Part shown: piece after piece, positions 16,719-26,252 of the stretch
Position numbering within the stretch: the first letter of the stretch is position 1
How the letters are laid out: the number at the start of each line of letters is the position of its first letter
Origin: Halorientalis sp. IM1011
GTDB taxonomy: Archaea; Halobacteriota; Halobacteria; Halobacteriales; Haloarculaceae
Length of the DNA stretch: 64,000 nucleotides
Direction: 5' to 3'
Assembly (NCBI RefSeq): GCF_001989615.1
Contig: NZ_CP019069.1
Span: 56,564-120,563 of the forward strand
Translations under genes and position numbers: made by a program
The notes under the pieces: model-generated
Database searches by the model: none
What the model saw: only the letters and a program-made list of their open reading frames with translations
Told to the model about the DNA's origin: nothing

Positions 16719-18542
16719 ATGGTCCTTTCGCCGACCCGGCGTCGCCTCGGAAAGGTCGGTCTCGTAATCGGGGCGACAGCGGTGGCAGTGGGGGTGTTGA
16801 TCGCACACCGAACGCCAGCAACCGGGTACGAACTGTCAGTCTACCACGCGACGCCGGTTGCGGTCTGGGCGTGTCTCGCCGTGGCGCTTGCCACGGCGAT
16901 CCTCGTGGGACTCACCGCTGGCGCAGCCGATGATCGAGGGGTACTGGCCGGCGCGCTCGTGGTCGGAGGGGCAGCGATGACGGTGTTCATCGGCCTCCCG
17001 ATCGTCCGCGGATACCGCTACTACGGACACCACGACGCATTGACCCACCTCGGGTGGGCACGAGCGATCAGCACGGGTACCATGTCGCCGTTTGACCTGT
17101 TCTATCCGGGTATTCACACGGCCGGTGGGTTCGTCAGTGGCGTCGTCGGGATACCGCTGTCGCGGGCGATGCTGTTCGTCGTGCTGGGATCGGCCCTCGT
17201 ATATCTCGTCTTCGTACCGCTCTGTGTCAGGCTCGTCGCTCCAACCGGAATGGCGACCGCCATCGCCGCGTTCGGCGCGTTTTTGCTCCTTCCGATCACG
17301 TCGATCTCGACGTATCTCCTCCCACACGCAATGTCGCAGGCGATATTCGTCTCGACCGTCTTCCTTTTTCTCCTTCTGAAGTACGTCACCACATCCTCCC
17401 GGGGCATCTCGATATCGGCGGTCGGAGCGATGCTGGCGCTCGTCTCGGCGTGTACGCTCCTGTACCATCCACAGCTCGTGGCCCACCTGATAGCCGTCGC
17501 AGTCGGAATTTGTCTCGTTCAGTACGCGTATCGTCGTAGAGCGTCGTCCGGTCCGGTCGACAGCTGGTCCTCACGGACCCGGATCAGCGACCACGAAACA
17601 CTGTACGGGCAGACGCTGTTTCTGATCGTGCTCTTTTTCGGGTGGTCTTCGAATCACGGATTTTTCCTCGGGACCGTCAGCGCCGCTGTGGGGGGAACGC
17701 TCGAGTTCCTGTTCGGGGGGGCGGGAACGGCCGGGGCGGCAGTCGCCTCACAGAGCGGATCGCTGCAGGAAGTCGGCGGGAGTCTCCCGGAACTGTTCCT
17801 CAAACTGTTCGCTGTAAAGGCGATCGTTGCGCTAGCGGCCGGGGCGCTGATCGTCGACATCCTCCTCAGGGGATCGGAGGGTCGATTCCGTGATATTCCG
17901 TCGGTGACGAAATACGTCACCGTCGGACTGATCGGCCTCAGCACGGTGTTCGGGCTCTATTTCCTCAGTTCGGCTTCGAAGCTGTACTTCCGGGTCGTCG
18001 GTCTGGTCATGGTGCTCGTCGTGGTCCTTGCGGCGATCGCTGTCTACGAAGGCGTCAGCCGCGTTCGGTGGTCGTCGTCGATCTCGATTCAGGCAGGGCT
18101 CTCGGTCATCTTGGGTGTACTCGTCGTGGCGTCCTTGATCACCGTATTTCCGTCGCCGTACGTCTACAAGGCGTCGCCACACGTCACCGACATGCAGATA
18201 GAGGGGTACGAGCAAACGTTCGCTGTCCGGAACACGAGCAAGGGTCTCGCGGGCTTTCGAAACGCGCCCAATCGCTACGACGACGCGGTTAACGGGAACG
18301 AGGACCTGAAGCGAAGCCACTACACGATCACCGAGGACGATATGGCCGAACCGCTAACTAGGCGTTTCGAGACGGACACCTACGTCGTGGTAAGTCAGGC
18401 CACCATCGAGCGGGAACAACGAGCCTATCGCGGGCTCCGATTCACACGGCCCGAGATACGTGGAATCGGAACACAGCGCCGTGTCGATCGTGTCGTCGCC
18501 AACGACCAGTTCGATCTCTACCTGGTCCCCGCCTCGAGATAG
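16719..18542 (+). CDS. large polytopic membrane protein of the polysaccharide locus, 607 aa
   Basis: At least twelve hydrophobic helices are visible, with a short motif GYRYYGHHDALTHLGWARA around residues 98-116 in the first large loop. Charged residues after the second or third helix are typical of GT-C-type glycosyltransferases or polymerases, where an Asp/His in an external loop is catalytic. The C-terminal 120 residues are soluble (KSHYTI-like segment and RFETDTYVVVSQ). I cannot assign a reaction; a Wzy-like polymerase or GT-C transferase is plausible from structure and context. It lies between the DUF1616 and GT4 genes on the same strand. Confidence 0.75.
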   Translation: MVLSPTRRRLGKVGLVIGATAVAVGVLIAHRTPATGYELSVYHATPVAVWACLAVALATAILVGLTAGAADDRGVLAGALVVGGAAMTVFIGLPIVRGYRYYGHHDALTHLGWARAISTGTMSPFDLFYPGIHTAGGFVSGVVGIPLSRAMLFVVLGSALVYLVFVPLCVRLVAPTGMATAIAAFGAFLLLPITSISTYLLPHAMSQAIFVSTVFLFLLLKYVTTSSRGISISAVGAMLALVSACTLLYHPQLVAHLIAVAVGICLVQYAYRRRASSGPVDSWSSRTRISDHETLYGQTLFLIVLFFGWSSNHGFFLGTVSAAVGGTLEFLFGGAGTAGAAVASQSGSLQEVGGSLPELFLKLFAVKAIVALAAGALIVDILLRGSEGRFRDIPSVTKYVTVGLIGLSTVFGLYFLSSASKLYFRVVGLVMVLVVVLAAIAVYEGVSRVRWSSSISIQAGLSVILGVLVVASLITVFPSPYVYKASPHVTDMQIEGYEQTFAVRNTSKGLAGFRNAPNRYDDAVNGNEDLKRSHYTITEDDMAEPLTRRFETDTYVVVSQATIEREQRAYRGLRFTRPEIRGIGTQRRVDRVVANDQFDLYLVPASR

Positions 18543-18585
18543 CCATTCCGGTGGCCCGCTGGCGGCCAGCGACACCGAATCCACT

Positions 18586-18597
18586 CTATAACTAACG
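18586..18597 (+). promoter_or_regulatory. CTATAACTAACG element before the GT4 gene
   Basis: A variant of the TAACAAA element, 25 bp before the ATG at 18622 and thus in promoter position. Confidence 0.35.
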
Positions 18598-18621
18598 GTC
18601 TCGCCTCGGGGTACTACCTCG

Positions 18622-19767
18622 ATGACCGGTACGTCAACGCAGGAGTCATCGGTGTTGGTCGTCGCCGATTTCACTGGGAACCAGGGAAAAGCGGAGCGAC
18701 ACGTCGGGCCACTCGCGCGGGTCGCCGATCCCACGATGCTCTGTGTGAATCCGCCGGCGGCAATCGACGGCGTGGACATCGAAACGCCGCCGACCGTCGG
18801 CGTCAGACCGCTCGACCTCCTCATTCTGTCGCTGTTCGCCGTGGTCGAGTGCGTTCGTCGCGACTATGCGGCCGTCTGCTCGTTCTCTCTGTTCCCGTAC
18901 GGATGTGCGGCACTCGTCGCCGGTCGAGTCGCTTCTGTCCCGACCCACCTCGGTGTCATCGGGGGCGACATCGACGTACACGCGACCGGATACTACGGGC
19001 CGGCAGTCCGGTGGCTCATGAGTCGGTTCGCGGTCGTTTCCGTCCCGGGGACTGCGTCTTGTCGGAAACTCGATGCACTCGGCGTGCGACCAGGGAGGGT
19101 AGCGACACTCACGAATCCGATCAGACCGGCCGCGTTTCCGGCGGCTTCGCCTGTGTCCCACCGGCCAATCGACCTGCTCTGGGTCGGGCGGTTCTCCCGG
19201 GAGAAGGATCCGGTACAGTTCGTCGACGTGGTAGCGGAGATAGTCGCAGGTGCTGGGAGGGGTGATCTTCGGGCGGTCATGGTCGGCGACGGCACCGAAC
19301 GGGCGGCCGTCGAGTCGCGGATTCGCCACCACGGCGTCGGGGACCACGTGGAGTTGCCGGGGTGGGTAGACGATCCGACGCGGTACTACCGGAACGCGCG
19401 GCTCTACGTACTCACATCCGACCGGGAGGGATTGCCGCTTACGCTCATCGAGGCGATGGCGACGGGGGTCACACCGGTCGTCCCGGACGTCGGGAACGTG
19501 TGTGACGTCGCCGTAGACGAACAGACCGCAGTCGTCATTCCCGGTGGAGAGACGGCCGGATTGGTCGAAGCGGCGAAGCGGTTGCTCACCGACGACGACC
19601 GTCGGACGACCCTGGCGGAGAACGCGATGTCAGTCCGGGAGACCTATTCCTATGAGGCCGCGGCCGACGACTGGCGACGGATACTCGCCGCCATCGGCGT
19701 TCCTGGAATCGAGGCCGTCGATACGGGGACAGCCCAGTCCCGGGCGACCAATGTCCTGTCGGAGTAA
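18622..19767 (+). CDS. GT4-type glycosyltransferase, 381 aa
   Basis: A GT-B fold retaining glycosyltransferase. The donor-binding half carries RPIDLLWVGRFSREKDP, AVMVGDGTERAAVESRI and the hallmark E-x7-E region SDREGLPLTLIEAMATGVTPVV. The N-terminal acceptor half begins VLVVADFTGNQGKAERH. No membrane segment is needed, and a peripheral location is likely. It follows the 607-aa membrane protein and precedes the exported lipoprotein on the same strand. The donor and linkage are unknown. Confidence 0.92.
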   Translation: MTGTSTQESSVLVVADFTGNQGKAERHVGPLARVADPTMLCVNPPAAIDGVDIETPPTVGVRPLDLLILSLFAVVECVRRDYAAVCSFSLFPYGCAALVAGRVASVPTHLGVIGGDIDVHATGYYGPAVRWLMSRFAVVSVPGTASCRKLDALGVRPGRVATLTNPIRPAAFPAASPVSHRPIDLLWVGRFSREKDPVQFVDVVAEIVAGAGRGDLRAVMVGDGTERAAVESRIRHHGVGDHVELPGWVDDPTRYYRNARLYVLTSDREGLPLTLIEAMATGVTPVVPDVGNVCDVAVDEQTAVVIPGGETAGLVEAAKRLLTDDDRRTTLAENAMSVRETYSYEAAADDWRRILAAIGVPGIEAVDTGTAQSRATNVLSE

Positions 19768-19865
19768 GTCATACGGCGGAACGGCCGGGATACCGGCCGT
19801 TGGTAGAGCGTTCGAATGTCGTAGACGACACATAACCAAAATAGTAGGGCGTCAATCCCAGATCG

Positions 19866-20945
19866 ATGGTGGGCCAATCCCGGAGTGACGACGATCAGGA
19901 GGCACGGCGCAGGCTCTCTCGGCGGGAACTGCTGCTTGCGTGTGCCGCGGGTCTGGCTGGATGTAACGGTTTCGACGCCAGTCGTTCCCAATCCGGTCCC
20001 GGTTCACCGACTCCATCCATGACTCAGAGTGCAACGGCCGACCACGGAACGGTACGACGCGCAGCGCCGGGCGAAGTAACGGACGTACTGGCAGCGGGAG
20101 CCGACGCGCCCGGCACGACGCGTGTCGAGCTCTACCCCGAATCCGTCTACCGGCCGAGCACCCCCTGGTCGATCGCAGATGGCGTCGTCCTGCGGTACAA
20201 CGGCGCGACCGTCGAGCCGCGGGGGGACGTAGACCTCCACCACGTTTACCCGGGTGGCCGGGTCGAGGACGCACACGTGAACCTCCGCAACGTCGACGGA
20301 ACTTACACGTCGAGTGTGTTCCGCTTCGACAGCGGGAAGTTCGGATTCTACGGAAATTCGAACCCCTGGCACGTACGCGGCGGCTTCACCGAGGGACGGA
20401 TCGGCGAGGGAACGCTCTTCGAGTTCGCGCAGGGAGGCGAGCAAGCGATCTACTTCGTTCGGGTAGCGCACTCGGTCCGGAACATCGGCACGGTCGTGGA
20501 CATGCACCGGTCGGACGCATACGGGATCAACGGATGTCAAATATCCGGCATTTGGTATGGGTTCCAGCGAGGTATACACACGCACAACTCCGGCTCTGTC
20601 GATCGCCTGACCGACAACATTGCGGGCAACGAGTTCGACGTTGTCGTCCAACCCGCCGACGAAACCGAAATACTCTGGGACCTCGAACGGGGTCGATTCA
20701 ACGTTCTTCGAGGCCGGTTCTGGGACTACGGTATGTACGACGACGTGATGTGGCGGTTACACGGGGACGACGCCGACGACCGATACGGGAACGTCCTGCG
20801 CTGGTTCCCCGTCGACGGGAGCAGGCGGTGGTTGTTGGCGGAAAATCGGGTGGGCCACGCCTTCGACGACCAAGTCGGTAGCGACCGGAACCGGATCGTC
20901 GTACCGTGGTTACAGGGACACCCAATTACCGATTTCACTGGATGA
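19866..20945 (+). CDS. Tat-exported lipoprotein, 359 aa
   Basis: The N-terminus combines a twin-arginine motif and a lipobox (SRRELLLACAAGLAGCNG), so the protein should be exported by Tat and lipid-anchored at the Cys near residue 36. The mature part is beta-rich with repeated short strands (YTSSVFRFDSGKFGFYGNS, IYFVRVAHSVRNIGTVVDMH, ISGIWYGFQRGIHTHNSG), compatible with a parallel beta-helix of the carbohydrate-active type. No catalytic residues can be assigned. It closes the plus-strand gene series of the polysaccharide locus and is likely to bind or process the surface glycan. Confidence 0.83.
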   Translation: MVGQSRSDDDQEARRRLSRRELLLACAAGLAGCNGFDASRSQSGPGSPTPSMTQSATADHGTVRRAAPGEVTDVLAAGADAPGTTRVELYPESVYRPSTPWSIADGVVLRYNGATVEPRGDVDLHHVYPGGRVEDAHVNLRNVDGTYTSSVFRFDSGKFGFYGNSNPWHVRGGFTEGRIGEGTLFEFAQGGEQAIYFVRVAHSVRNIGTVVDMHRSDAYGINGCQISGIWYGFQRGIHTHNSGSVDRLTDNIAGNEFDVVVQPADETEILWDLERGRFNVLRGRFWDYGMYDDVMWRLHGDDADDRYGNVLRWFPVDGSRRWLLAENRVGHAFDDQVGSDRNRIVVPWLQGHPITDFTG

Positions 20946-20972
20946 GCGGTCGTCTACCCAATCCAGCGAGAC

Positions 20973-21899
20973 TCACTCGTTAATCCGCCCAGGAGCGTTT
21001 AGCGACGTGATCTGTTGGTGCCCCTCAGTACGGAGAAACTCCGAGCAGAACTCCCCGGGCGACCCGACCCAGCCACCCATGTCGAGCGCTCGCTCGATCA
21101 GCCGGCGGTAGAGCCGTCGGTACCCGGGGAACTCGCGGGGATCGAACAGTCGCGGGTGAAAGAGCACGGTCATCACGGCGTCGTTGGCCCGGGCCTCGGT
21201 GAGCAGGGACTCACAGGCCGCCCACGCGGCCTCGAACCGCTCGCCGGGATCGGGGAGGGTCTGCTCCATGAGCGTCAGCGGGAAGACGACGAACCCGTCG
21301 TCGAAGGGCCGGCGGAGGTCGTACCCGTGCAGGAAGCCGTACTCCTCGGTCGAGCCGAGGCTGGTGTCGTAGGCGAGGCCGAGATCGCGGTAGTGACGCC
21401 ACGTCTCGGGATCGTCGAATCGGAGGTAGTGCTGGCGACCACCTGCGATGTCGTGGCCCAGCACCGACTCGATACGGGCTTTCTCCTCGGCCAGGCGCTC
21501 GCGGTCGCGAGCGGTGTGGTAGGAACCGTGGAGGCCGACCTCCCACCCGCCGCGGTCGAGCTGGCGCACGGCCCGGGCGATCGCTGGGTCGCGCACGTCG
21601 TACCGGCTGACGGTCTCTACTAGCGTCTGCGGGTCGGTCAGGTCCGACCACGGCCGCGAGCGTACTGACTGTTCGTTGAGGAAGTAAAACGCCGAGCGAA
21701 CGCCCAGTTTCGCTTCGAGAGTCATGATCTCCTCGAACTGCCAGTAGGGGTTGTGGCCCGGCAGGAGAGCGCGCAGATGTCGGGGTGACCGCTCCGCGAG
21801 GGCGTAGAACGCGGCGTGGACGGCGGTCTTGTAGGGCCGGTCCACGTCGTGGGTGAGGCAGAGCGCGAACGGGTACTCGGTGTCCGTGATCGCCGTCAC
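20973..21899 (-). CDS. polysaccharide deacetylase-like protein, 308 aa
   Basis: NodB-type barrel features are present: FALCLTHDVDRPYK near the start (Asp-Asp/His-Asp type motif), GGWEVGLHGSYHTARD with the metal His, and a late MTVLFHPRLFDPREFPG. Enzymes of this fold deacetylate sugars, and several haloarchaeal members of this subfamily have no proven substrate. The gene follows wecB with a 3-bp gap on the minus strand, so the two are co-transcribed. Confidence 0.83.
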   Translation of the reverse strand: MTAITDTEYPFALCLTHDVDRPYKTAVHAAFYALAERSPRHLRALLPGHNPYWQFEEIMTLEAKLGVRSAFYFLNEQSVRSRPWSDLTDPQTLVETVSRYDVRDPAIARAVRQLDRGGWEVGLHGSYHTARDRERLAEEKARIESVLGHDIAGGRQHYLRFDDPETWRHYRDLGLAYDTSLGSTEEYGFLHGYDLRRPFDDGFVVFPLTLMEQTLPDPGERFEAAWAACESLLTEARANDAVMTVLFHPRLFDPREFPGYRRLYRRLIERALDMGGWVGSPGEFCSEFLRTEGHQQITSLNAPGRINE

Positions 21900-21902
21900 G
21901 GC

Positions 21903-22997
21903 TCATCCCCGGACCGCGTCCTCGACGGGTGCAGCCTCGATCGTCCGGTCGAGCGCGCGGACGATACGTTCGGCCGTATTCCCGTCGCCGTATGGCTGTG
22001 GTTTCTCCGTGACCGCGAAGCGTCGGCCGAGGTTCCGCCGGATCGCACCGGCGTCGGCCCCGACGAGGACGTTCCAGCCGGCCTCGACGGTCTCGATCCA
22101 CTCGGTCTCCTCGCGCATGGTGACACAGGGCGTATCGAGGTAGAACGCCTCCTTCTGGACGCCGCCGGAGTCGGTGGCTACGCGTTCGGCACCGTCGAGC
22201 AGGCGGACGAAGTCCAGATAGCCCACCGGATCGACGAGGTGGACGGACTCGGGCAGGTCGCCGATACCGTCGGCGGCTTTCAGCGCCGCAATGGTCCGTG
22301 GGTGAGCAGGGAAGACGACGGGCAAGGGCGCGTCGGCTAGTCCCTCGACGATAGCGGCCAGTCGCTGTTCGTCCTCGGTGTTCGCGGCGCGGTGGACCGT
22401 CGCGAGGATGTACTCGCCGTCGTCGTGGCCCAGACGGTCCAGCACCCGCGAGCGGTCGCGGGCGCGGTCGCGGACGGCAAGCAGGGCGTCGTAGGTCACG
22501 TCCCCGACCTCGTGGACGCCCTCGGTGACGCCCTCGCCGGCCAGCGTCTCGACTGCCCGCTCGGAGGGGGCAAAGAGCAGATCCGAGCAGTGGTCGGTCA
22601 GCACGCGGTTGATCTCTTCGGGCATGGCCCGGTTGTCGCTCCGGAGTCCCGCCTCGACGTGTGCGAGTCGTACGTCGCGTTTCGCGCCGACGAGTGCCGC
22701 AGCGAGCGTGGAGTTGGTGTCGCCGTAGACGAGCACAACGTCGGGGGATTCGCGGGCCACGACGGTGTCGAGTTCTGCGACCATCGAACCGGTCTGTTCG
22801 GCGTGCGTCCCCGAGCCGACGCCGAGGTTCACGTCCGGTTCGGGGATCGGGAGCTCCTCGAAGAACACGTCGCTGAGCTCGCGGTCGTAGTGCTGGCCGG
22901 TGTGAACGAGGACGTGCTCGTGCGTTCCCAGTGCCTCTGAGACCGGGAACGCCTTCACGAACTGTGGCCGTGCGCCGACCACCGAGAGCACCTTCAT
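21903..22997 (-). CDS. wecB: UDP-N-acetylglucosamine 2-epimerase, non-hydrolysing, 364 aa
   Basis: Interconverts UDP-GlcNAc and UDP-ManNAc. Family motifs appear in order: MKVLSVVGARPQFVKAFPVS, HTGQHYDRELSDVFFEEL, VYGDTNSTLAAAL, LAHVEAGLRS, ATVHRAANTEDEQRL, FPAHPRT and the substrate-binding ATDSGGVQKEAFYLDTPCVTMREETEWIE. Length is normal. Its product could feed the 6-dehydrogenase encoded at 50088-51458. It starts an operon with the deacetylase-like gene. A CATAACAAAG element lies about 115 bp upstream (23112-23123). Confidence 0.96.
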   Translation of the reverse strand: MKVLSVVGARPQFVKAFPVSEALGTHEHVLVHTGQHYDRELSDVFFEELPIPEPDVNLGVGSGTHAEQTGSMVAELDTVVARESPDVVLVYGDTNSTLAAALVGAKRDVRLAHVEAGLRSDNRAMPEEINRVLTDHCSDLLFAPSERAVETLAGEGVTEGVHEVGDVTYDALLAVRDRARDRSRVLDRLGHDDGEYILATVHRAANTEDEQRLAAIVEGLADAPLPVVFPAHPRTIAALKAADGIGDLPESVHLVDPVGYLDFVRLLDGAERVATDSGGVQKEAFYLDTPCVTMREETEWIETVEAGWNVLVGADAGAIRRNLGRRFAVTEKPQPYGDGNTAERIVRALDRTIEAAPVEDAVRG

Positions 22998-23300
22998 CGC
23001 CGTCCCCCGTGTCGCTCGTCGTCGATCGACTCCTCGGCCGTTCCTGCCCGTCGCCGTCCCGATTGCCTGGTAGCCAACATCGTGTCGTGGCGGCGGCTTC
23101 CCGCCGGCCGGCCTTTGTTATGGCTTCGGTGCAATCGCGAACGCGGCGTGCAGATGTCGTTTAACGGCGGTCACGGGGCTGTATACTCGTCTTTGGATGG
23201 TTGCGGCGTAGTTGCGACGCGTAGGCGAGGTATAACAAACTTGGCCGGTCACGAGAGGTTGACACGTTCTCCCGGCGCCGACGGCGGGAGGGAAGTGAGT
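22998..23300. other. divergent intergenic region with two TAACAAA elements
   Basis: No gene seen between the divergent wecB and the gene at 23301. It holds CCATAACAAAGG on the minus strand at 23112-23123 and TATAACAAAC on the plus strand at 23231-23240, each facing one of the two flanking genes, so it is probably a two-way promoter region. Confidence 0.5.
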
Positions 23301-24566
23301 ATGACACAGATCGAATCCGAGCGAGCGACGGCGGAGCCAGCGGCGGGCGGGATCACCGGGGCCGACAGGACCGTACTCCGGTGGTTCGACCGCACGCTCA
23401 CGTACGCGCGTGAGCGTGACTATCGCGGGTGGGACTACGGCGACGGCATGAGCAGTCGCCTGTTACAGGCACTCCCGGTCGAGAACAAGTGGGTGAACCT
23501 GGCCGTCCAGGAGACGGTCAAGCGCGCCCCGGTCAACGTCAGGCCCCTGTTCCTGGTCGAACAGCGCCGCAACTACAAGGGGACGGCGCTGTTCGCGATG
23601 GCGAACCTGACGGCGGCCCGGCTCCGCGGCGACGAAGCCGTCGACTTCGAGGGGACCACCGCCGTCGACTATCGCGGGGAGGCCCGCCGGCTGGCCGACT
23701 GGCTCGTCGACGAGCGCCGGGATGGGTACAGCGGCTTCTGTGGCGGCCACAACCACACGATCCAGTTCCTCGACGGTCGCGGCCGCCCCGAGGACCCCGA
23801 CGCGGTGTCGACTACCTACGCGGTGAAGGCGCTTCTCAGAGCGAGCGCGCTCGACGACTCCTACGCCGACCTCGCGCGGACGGCAGCCGACTTCCTGATC
23901 GAGGACCTGAACTACCGGCCCGTCTCAGACGGGCGCGGCGCGGTGATCGACTACCACCTGAACAAGTCGGGCGACCACTACACGATCAACGCGGGGGCGC
24001 TGTGTGCGCGGACGTTCCTCGACATCTACGACGCGTTCGGGGACGAGGAGTACCGACGACGGGCGACGGAACTGCTCGATCACGTCGCGGACCTGCAGAC
24101 CGCACGCGGCGGCTGGTACTACCGCGATCCACCGGACGCCTCTCACCTCTCGATGGACGGCCATCACAACGGATTCGTGATCGAGTGTTTCCAGCGGTAC
24201 CGGGCGGTGACCGGCTCGGATCGGTACGACGGGACGCTGACCGACGCGCTCTCCTTTTACCGCCGGGAGCTGTTCGAGCCCACGGGCGCGCCGAACTTCG
24301 ACGAGGAGAACGCCTATCCCCGGGACATCCACGCGAGTACGCAGGGCGCGCTCGTGTTCACCTACGCCGGCGAGTACGAGTTCGCCCGGCGGATTCTGGA
24401 GTGGGTGTTCGAGAACCTCCACGCGGGCGACGGGGCCTTCTACTACCGGAAAGAGCGGTTTTTCACGCGTCGCGTCACGCTGATGCGGTGGTGTCAGGCG
24501 TGGATGGCCTACGCCATGGCCGAGTACCTCGACGCGCGACGGACGGAATCGATTACCGACGGGTAA
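23301..24566 (+). CDS. predicted alpha/alpha-barrel protein of the polysaccharide locus, 421 aa
   Basis: I place the start at 23301 (MTQIESERATAEPAAGG). The open frame runs further upstream, but that part crosses the promoter element. The sequence is mostly helical with repeated Trp/Tyr-rich short segments (DYRGWDYGDGMSSRLLQ, GYSGFCGGHNHTIQF, GGWYYRDPPDASHLSMDGHHNGFVIECF), resembling (alpha/alpha)6-barrel carbohydrate enzymes such as glycoside hydrolases or lyases. I do not recognise a characterised relative, and related haloarchaeal proteins carry uninformative names. No signal peptide, so it probably acts inside the cell. It is likely transcribed with the FemAB-like gene at 24648. Confidence 0.75.
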   Translation: MTQIESERATAEPAAGGITGADRTVLRWFDRTLTYARERDYRGWDYGDGMSSRLLQALPVENKWVNLAVQETVKRAPVNVRPLFLVEQRRNYKGTALFAMANLTAARLRGDEAVDFEGTTAVDYRGEARRLADWLVDERRDGYSGFCGGHNHTIQFLDGRGRPEDPDAVSTTYAVKALLRASALDDSYADLARTAADFLIEDLNYRPVSDGRGAVIDYHLNKSGDHYTINAGALCARTFLDIYDAFGDEEYRRRATELLDHVADLQTARGGWYYRDPPDASHLSMDGHHNGFVIECFQRYRAVTGSDRYDGTLTDALSFYRRELFEPTGAPNFDEENAYPRDIHASTQGALVFTYAGEYEFARRILEWVFENLHAGDGAFYYRKERFFTRRVTLMRWCQAWMAYAMAEYLDARRTESITDG

Positions 24567-24647
24567 CCGTCGCATAACAAAACAGCCAGTAGTCGAAGGA
24601 CAGCGCCACGGTGCGACAGCGAACTCGCAGCACGTGGACTCAAAATC

Positions 24648-25679
24648 ATGAGCGTCGAAGTACGTGAAGCAACGCAGTCGGATCTGGAGCACTGGAACAG
24701 CTACGTCGAGCAGTCCCCGTGGGCTGGGCTCTTTCACCGCACGGAGGCGTTGTCGGCGCTCGCTCGTCATACCGAGTGCGAGCTCGTCCGTCTGGTGGGG
24801 TTCAAGGGACAGGAACCGGTCGGAATCTTCCCGGTCTTCGAGATACAGAAGGGCCCAGTCACCGCGGCGGTGTCACCGCCGCCCGACGTGCGGGTGCCGT
24901 ATCTGGGTCCCGCCCCGCTGAACCTCGGCGGGCTCAAACAGCGCAAAGCCGAGCGCCGTCACCGTCGGTTCGTCGAGGCGGCGCTCGACTGGATCGACGA
25001 CCGCCTCGACCCGCAGTACACGCATCTGCGCCTCCATCGGGGCTACCCCGACCTCCGGCCGTTAACGTGGGACGAATTCGACACGGAACCGGCCTACACC
25101 TACCTCGTCGACCTTTCGGTCGGGAGAGAGGACCTGCTCGATTCGTTCAGCCGCGACGCTCGAACCAACATCCGTGACGGACGAGAGGACGACCGCATCG
25201 CGATCTGTGAAGGCGGCCGTGCGAACGTGCCCTTCATCCTCGACCGGGTCAGGGACCGCTACCGGGCCCAGGGCATCGACTTTCGGCTCCCGACCGCACT
25301 CGTCACGGATCTCTACGACGACCTCCCCGAGGGTGCGATTCGCCCGTACATCTGTCGCGTCGACGACCGGCCCGTCGGCGGGATCCTGGCCTGTGAACAC
25401 GGCGACACCGTCTCTCGGTGGCAGGGCGGCGTCAAGACCGACGCCGACGCACCCGTCAACGACCTGCTGGACTGGCGGGTGATGGAAGACGCCGTCGACC
25501 GCGGCTGTACCACCTACGACCTCGTCGGCGCGAACGACCAGCGCATCAACGAGTACAAGGCGAAGTTCAACCCGGAACTCCAGCCGTTCTACAGCGTCGA
25601 GCGCGGGTCGACGATCCTGACGCTCGCGACCCACCTCTACGACCGCATCCGGTCGGCGTCGGTGACGCCTGCAAAGTGA
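24648..25679 (+). CDS. FemAB/BioF2-like acyltransferase (GNAT fold), 343 aa
   Basis: The N-terminal half has HWNSYVEQSPWAGLFHRTEAL and VRLVGFKGQEPVGIFPVFEI. The second GNAT-like half has RPYICRVDDRPVGGILACEHGDTVSRWQ and a final TTYDLVGANDQRINEYKAKFN. This two-domain pattern is that of FemAB-like proteins, which in bacteria add amino acids or acyl groups to cell-envelope precursors and in polysaccharide clusters often modify sugars. The exact substrate is unknown. It is the last gene of the polysaccharide block before the partition module. Confidence 0.82.
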   Translation: MSVEVREATQSDLEHWNSYVEQSPWAGLFHRTEALSALARHTECELVRLVGFKGQEPVGIFPVFEIQKGPVTAAVSPPPDVRVPYLGPAPLNLGGLKQRKAERRHRRFVEAALDWIDDRLDPQYTHLRLHRGYPDLRPLTWDEFDTEPAYTYLVDLSVGREDLLDSFSRDARTNIRDGREDDRIAICEGGRANVPFILDRVRDRYRAQGIDFRLPTALVTDLYDDLPEGAIRPYICRVDDRPVGGILACEHGDTVSRWQGGVKTDADAPVNDLLDWRVMEDAVDRGCTTYDLVGANDQRINEYKAKFNPELQPFYSVERGSTILTLATHLYDRIRSASVTPAK

Positions 25680-25700
25680 GTGCCGGACTGGCCGACTGGA

Positions 25701-26252
25701 TTAGAGATCGTAGCCCCAGGTCCGCAGTATCTCCTCGGCGTCGTCCAAGTGTGCCATCCCCGCCAGATAGATCGCCTCGCGTGCGTCCGTGCGCGAGAGG
25801 TCGACGCCGAGTCGGTCCTCGAGCGTCCGTTCGGCGTCGACGGCGCGGTCGTGAGTCTCCTGCTGGACGAACAGCTGGTGGACCTCCGGCCGCTCGTCTT
25901 TGACCCGATCCCGCCGCAAGACGAGCGGGAGTTCGTCACGGTCGAGTGGCCCGTCGTCCTCGGCCGCATCACTCCCCTCCTCTGGTTCCGTGCCGCCTTC
26001 GATGGCCGGGTCCGTCTCGGCATCGTCTTCTAGGGTCGCCGCTCGACTGTCCGAGGACTCACTGCGTTCGTCCTCGCTCTCCTCACTATCTCGCGGGTCG
26101 CTTCGCTCCCCGCTCGATTTCTCCGAGGACTCGCTTCGTTCGTCCTCGTCGTCCTCACGCTCACGGTTCGCTTCGCTCTCCGTTCGCGATTCCGAGGACT
26201 CGCTTCGCTCGTCCTCGCTATCCCCAAACGGATCAGACGCACCGGACTTCAT
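25701..26252 (-). CDS. acidic low-complexity protein coupled to ParA, 183 aa
   Basis: The N-terminal 90 residues are an acidic, disordered Ser/Glu/Asp/Arg stretch in which EDERSESS recurs three times. The C-terminal 85 residues are globular-looking (DELPLVLRRDRVKDERPEVHQ, AERTLEDRLGVDLSRTDAREAIYLAGM). Its ATG overlaps the parA stop by 4 bp (26249-26252), so it is the second gene of the partition operon. By position it should be the ParB-like or centromere-binding partner, although no ParB motif is visible. The HTH-like C-terminal half is the better candidate for DNA binding. Confidence 0.75.
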   Translation of the reverse strand: MKSGASDPFGDSEDERSESSESRTESEANREREDDEDERSESSEKSSGERSDPRDSEESEDERSESSDSRAATLEDDAETDPAIEGGTEPEEGSDAAEDDGPLDRDELPLVLRRDRVKDERPEVHQLFVQQETHDRAVDAERTLEDRLGVDLSRTDAREAIYLAGMAHLDDAEEILRTWGYDL

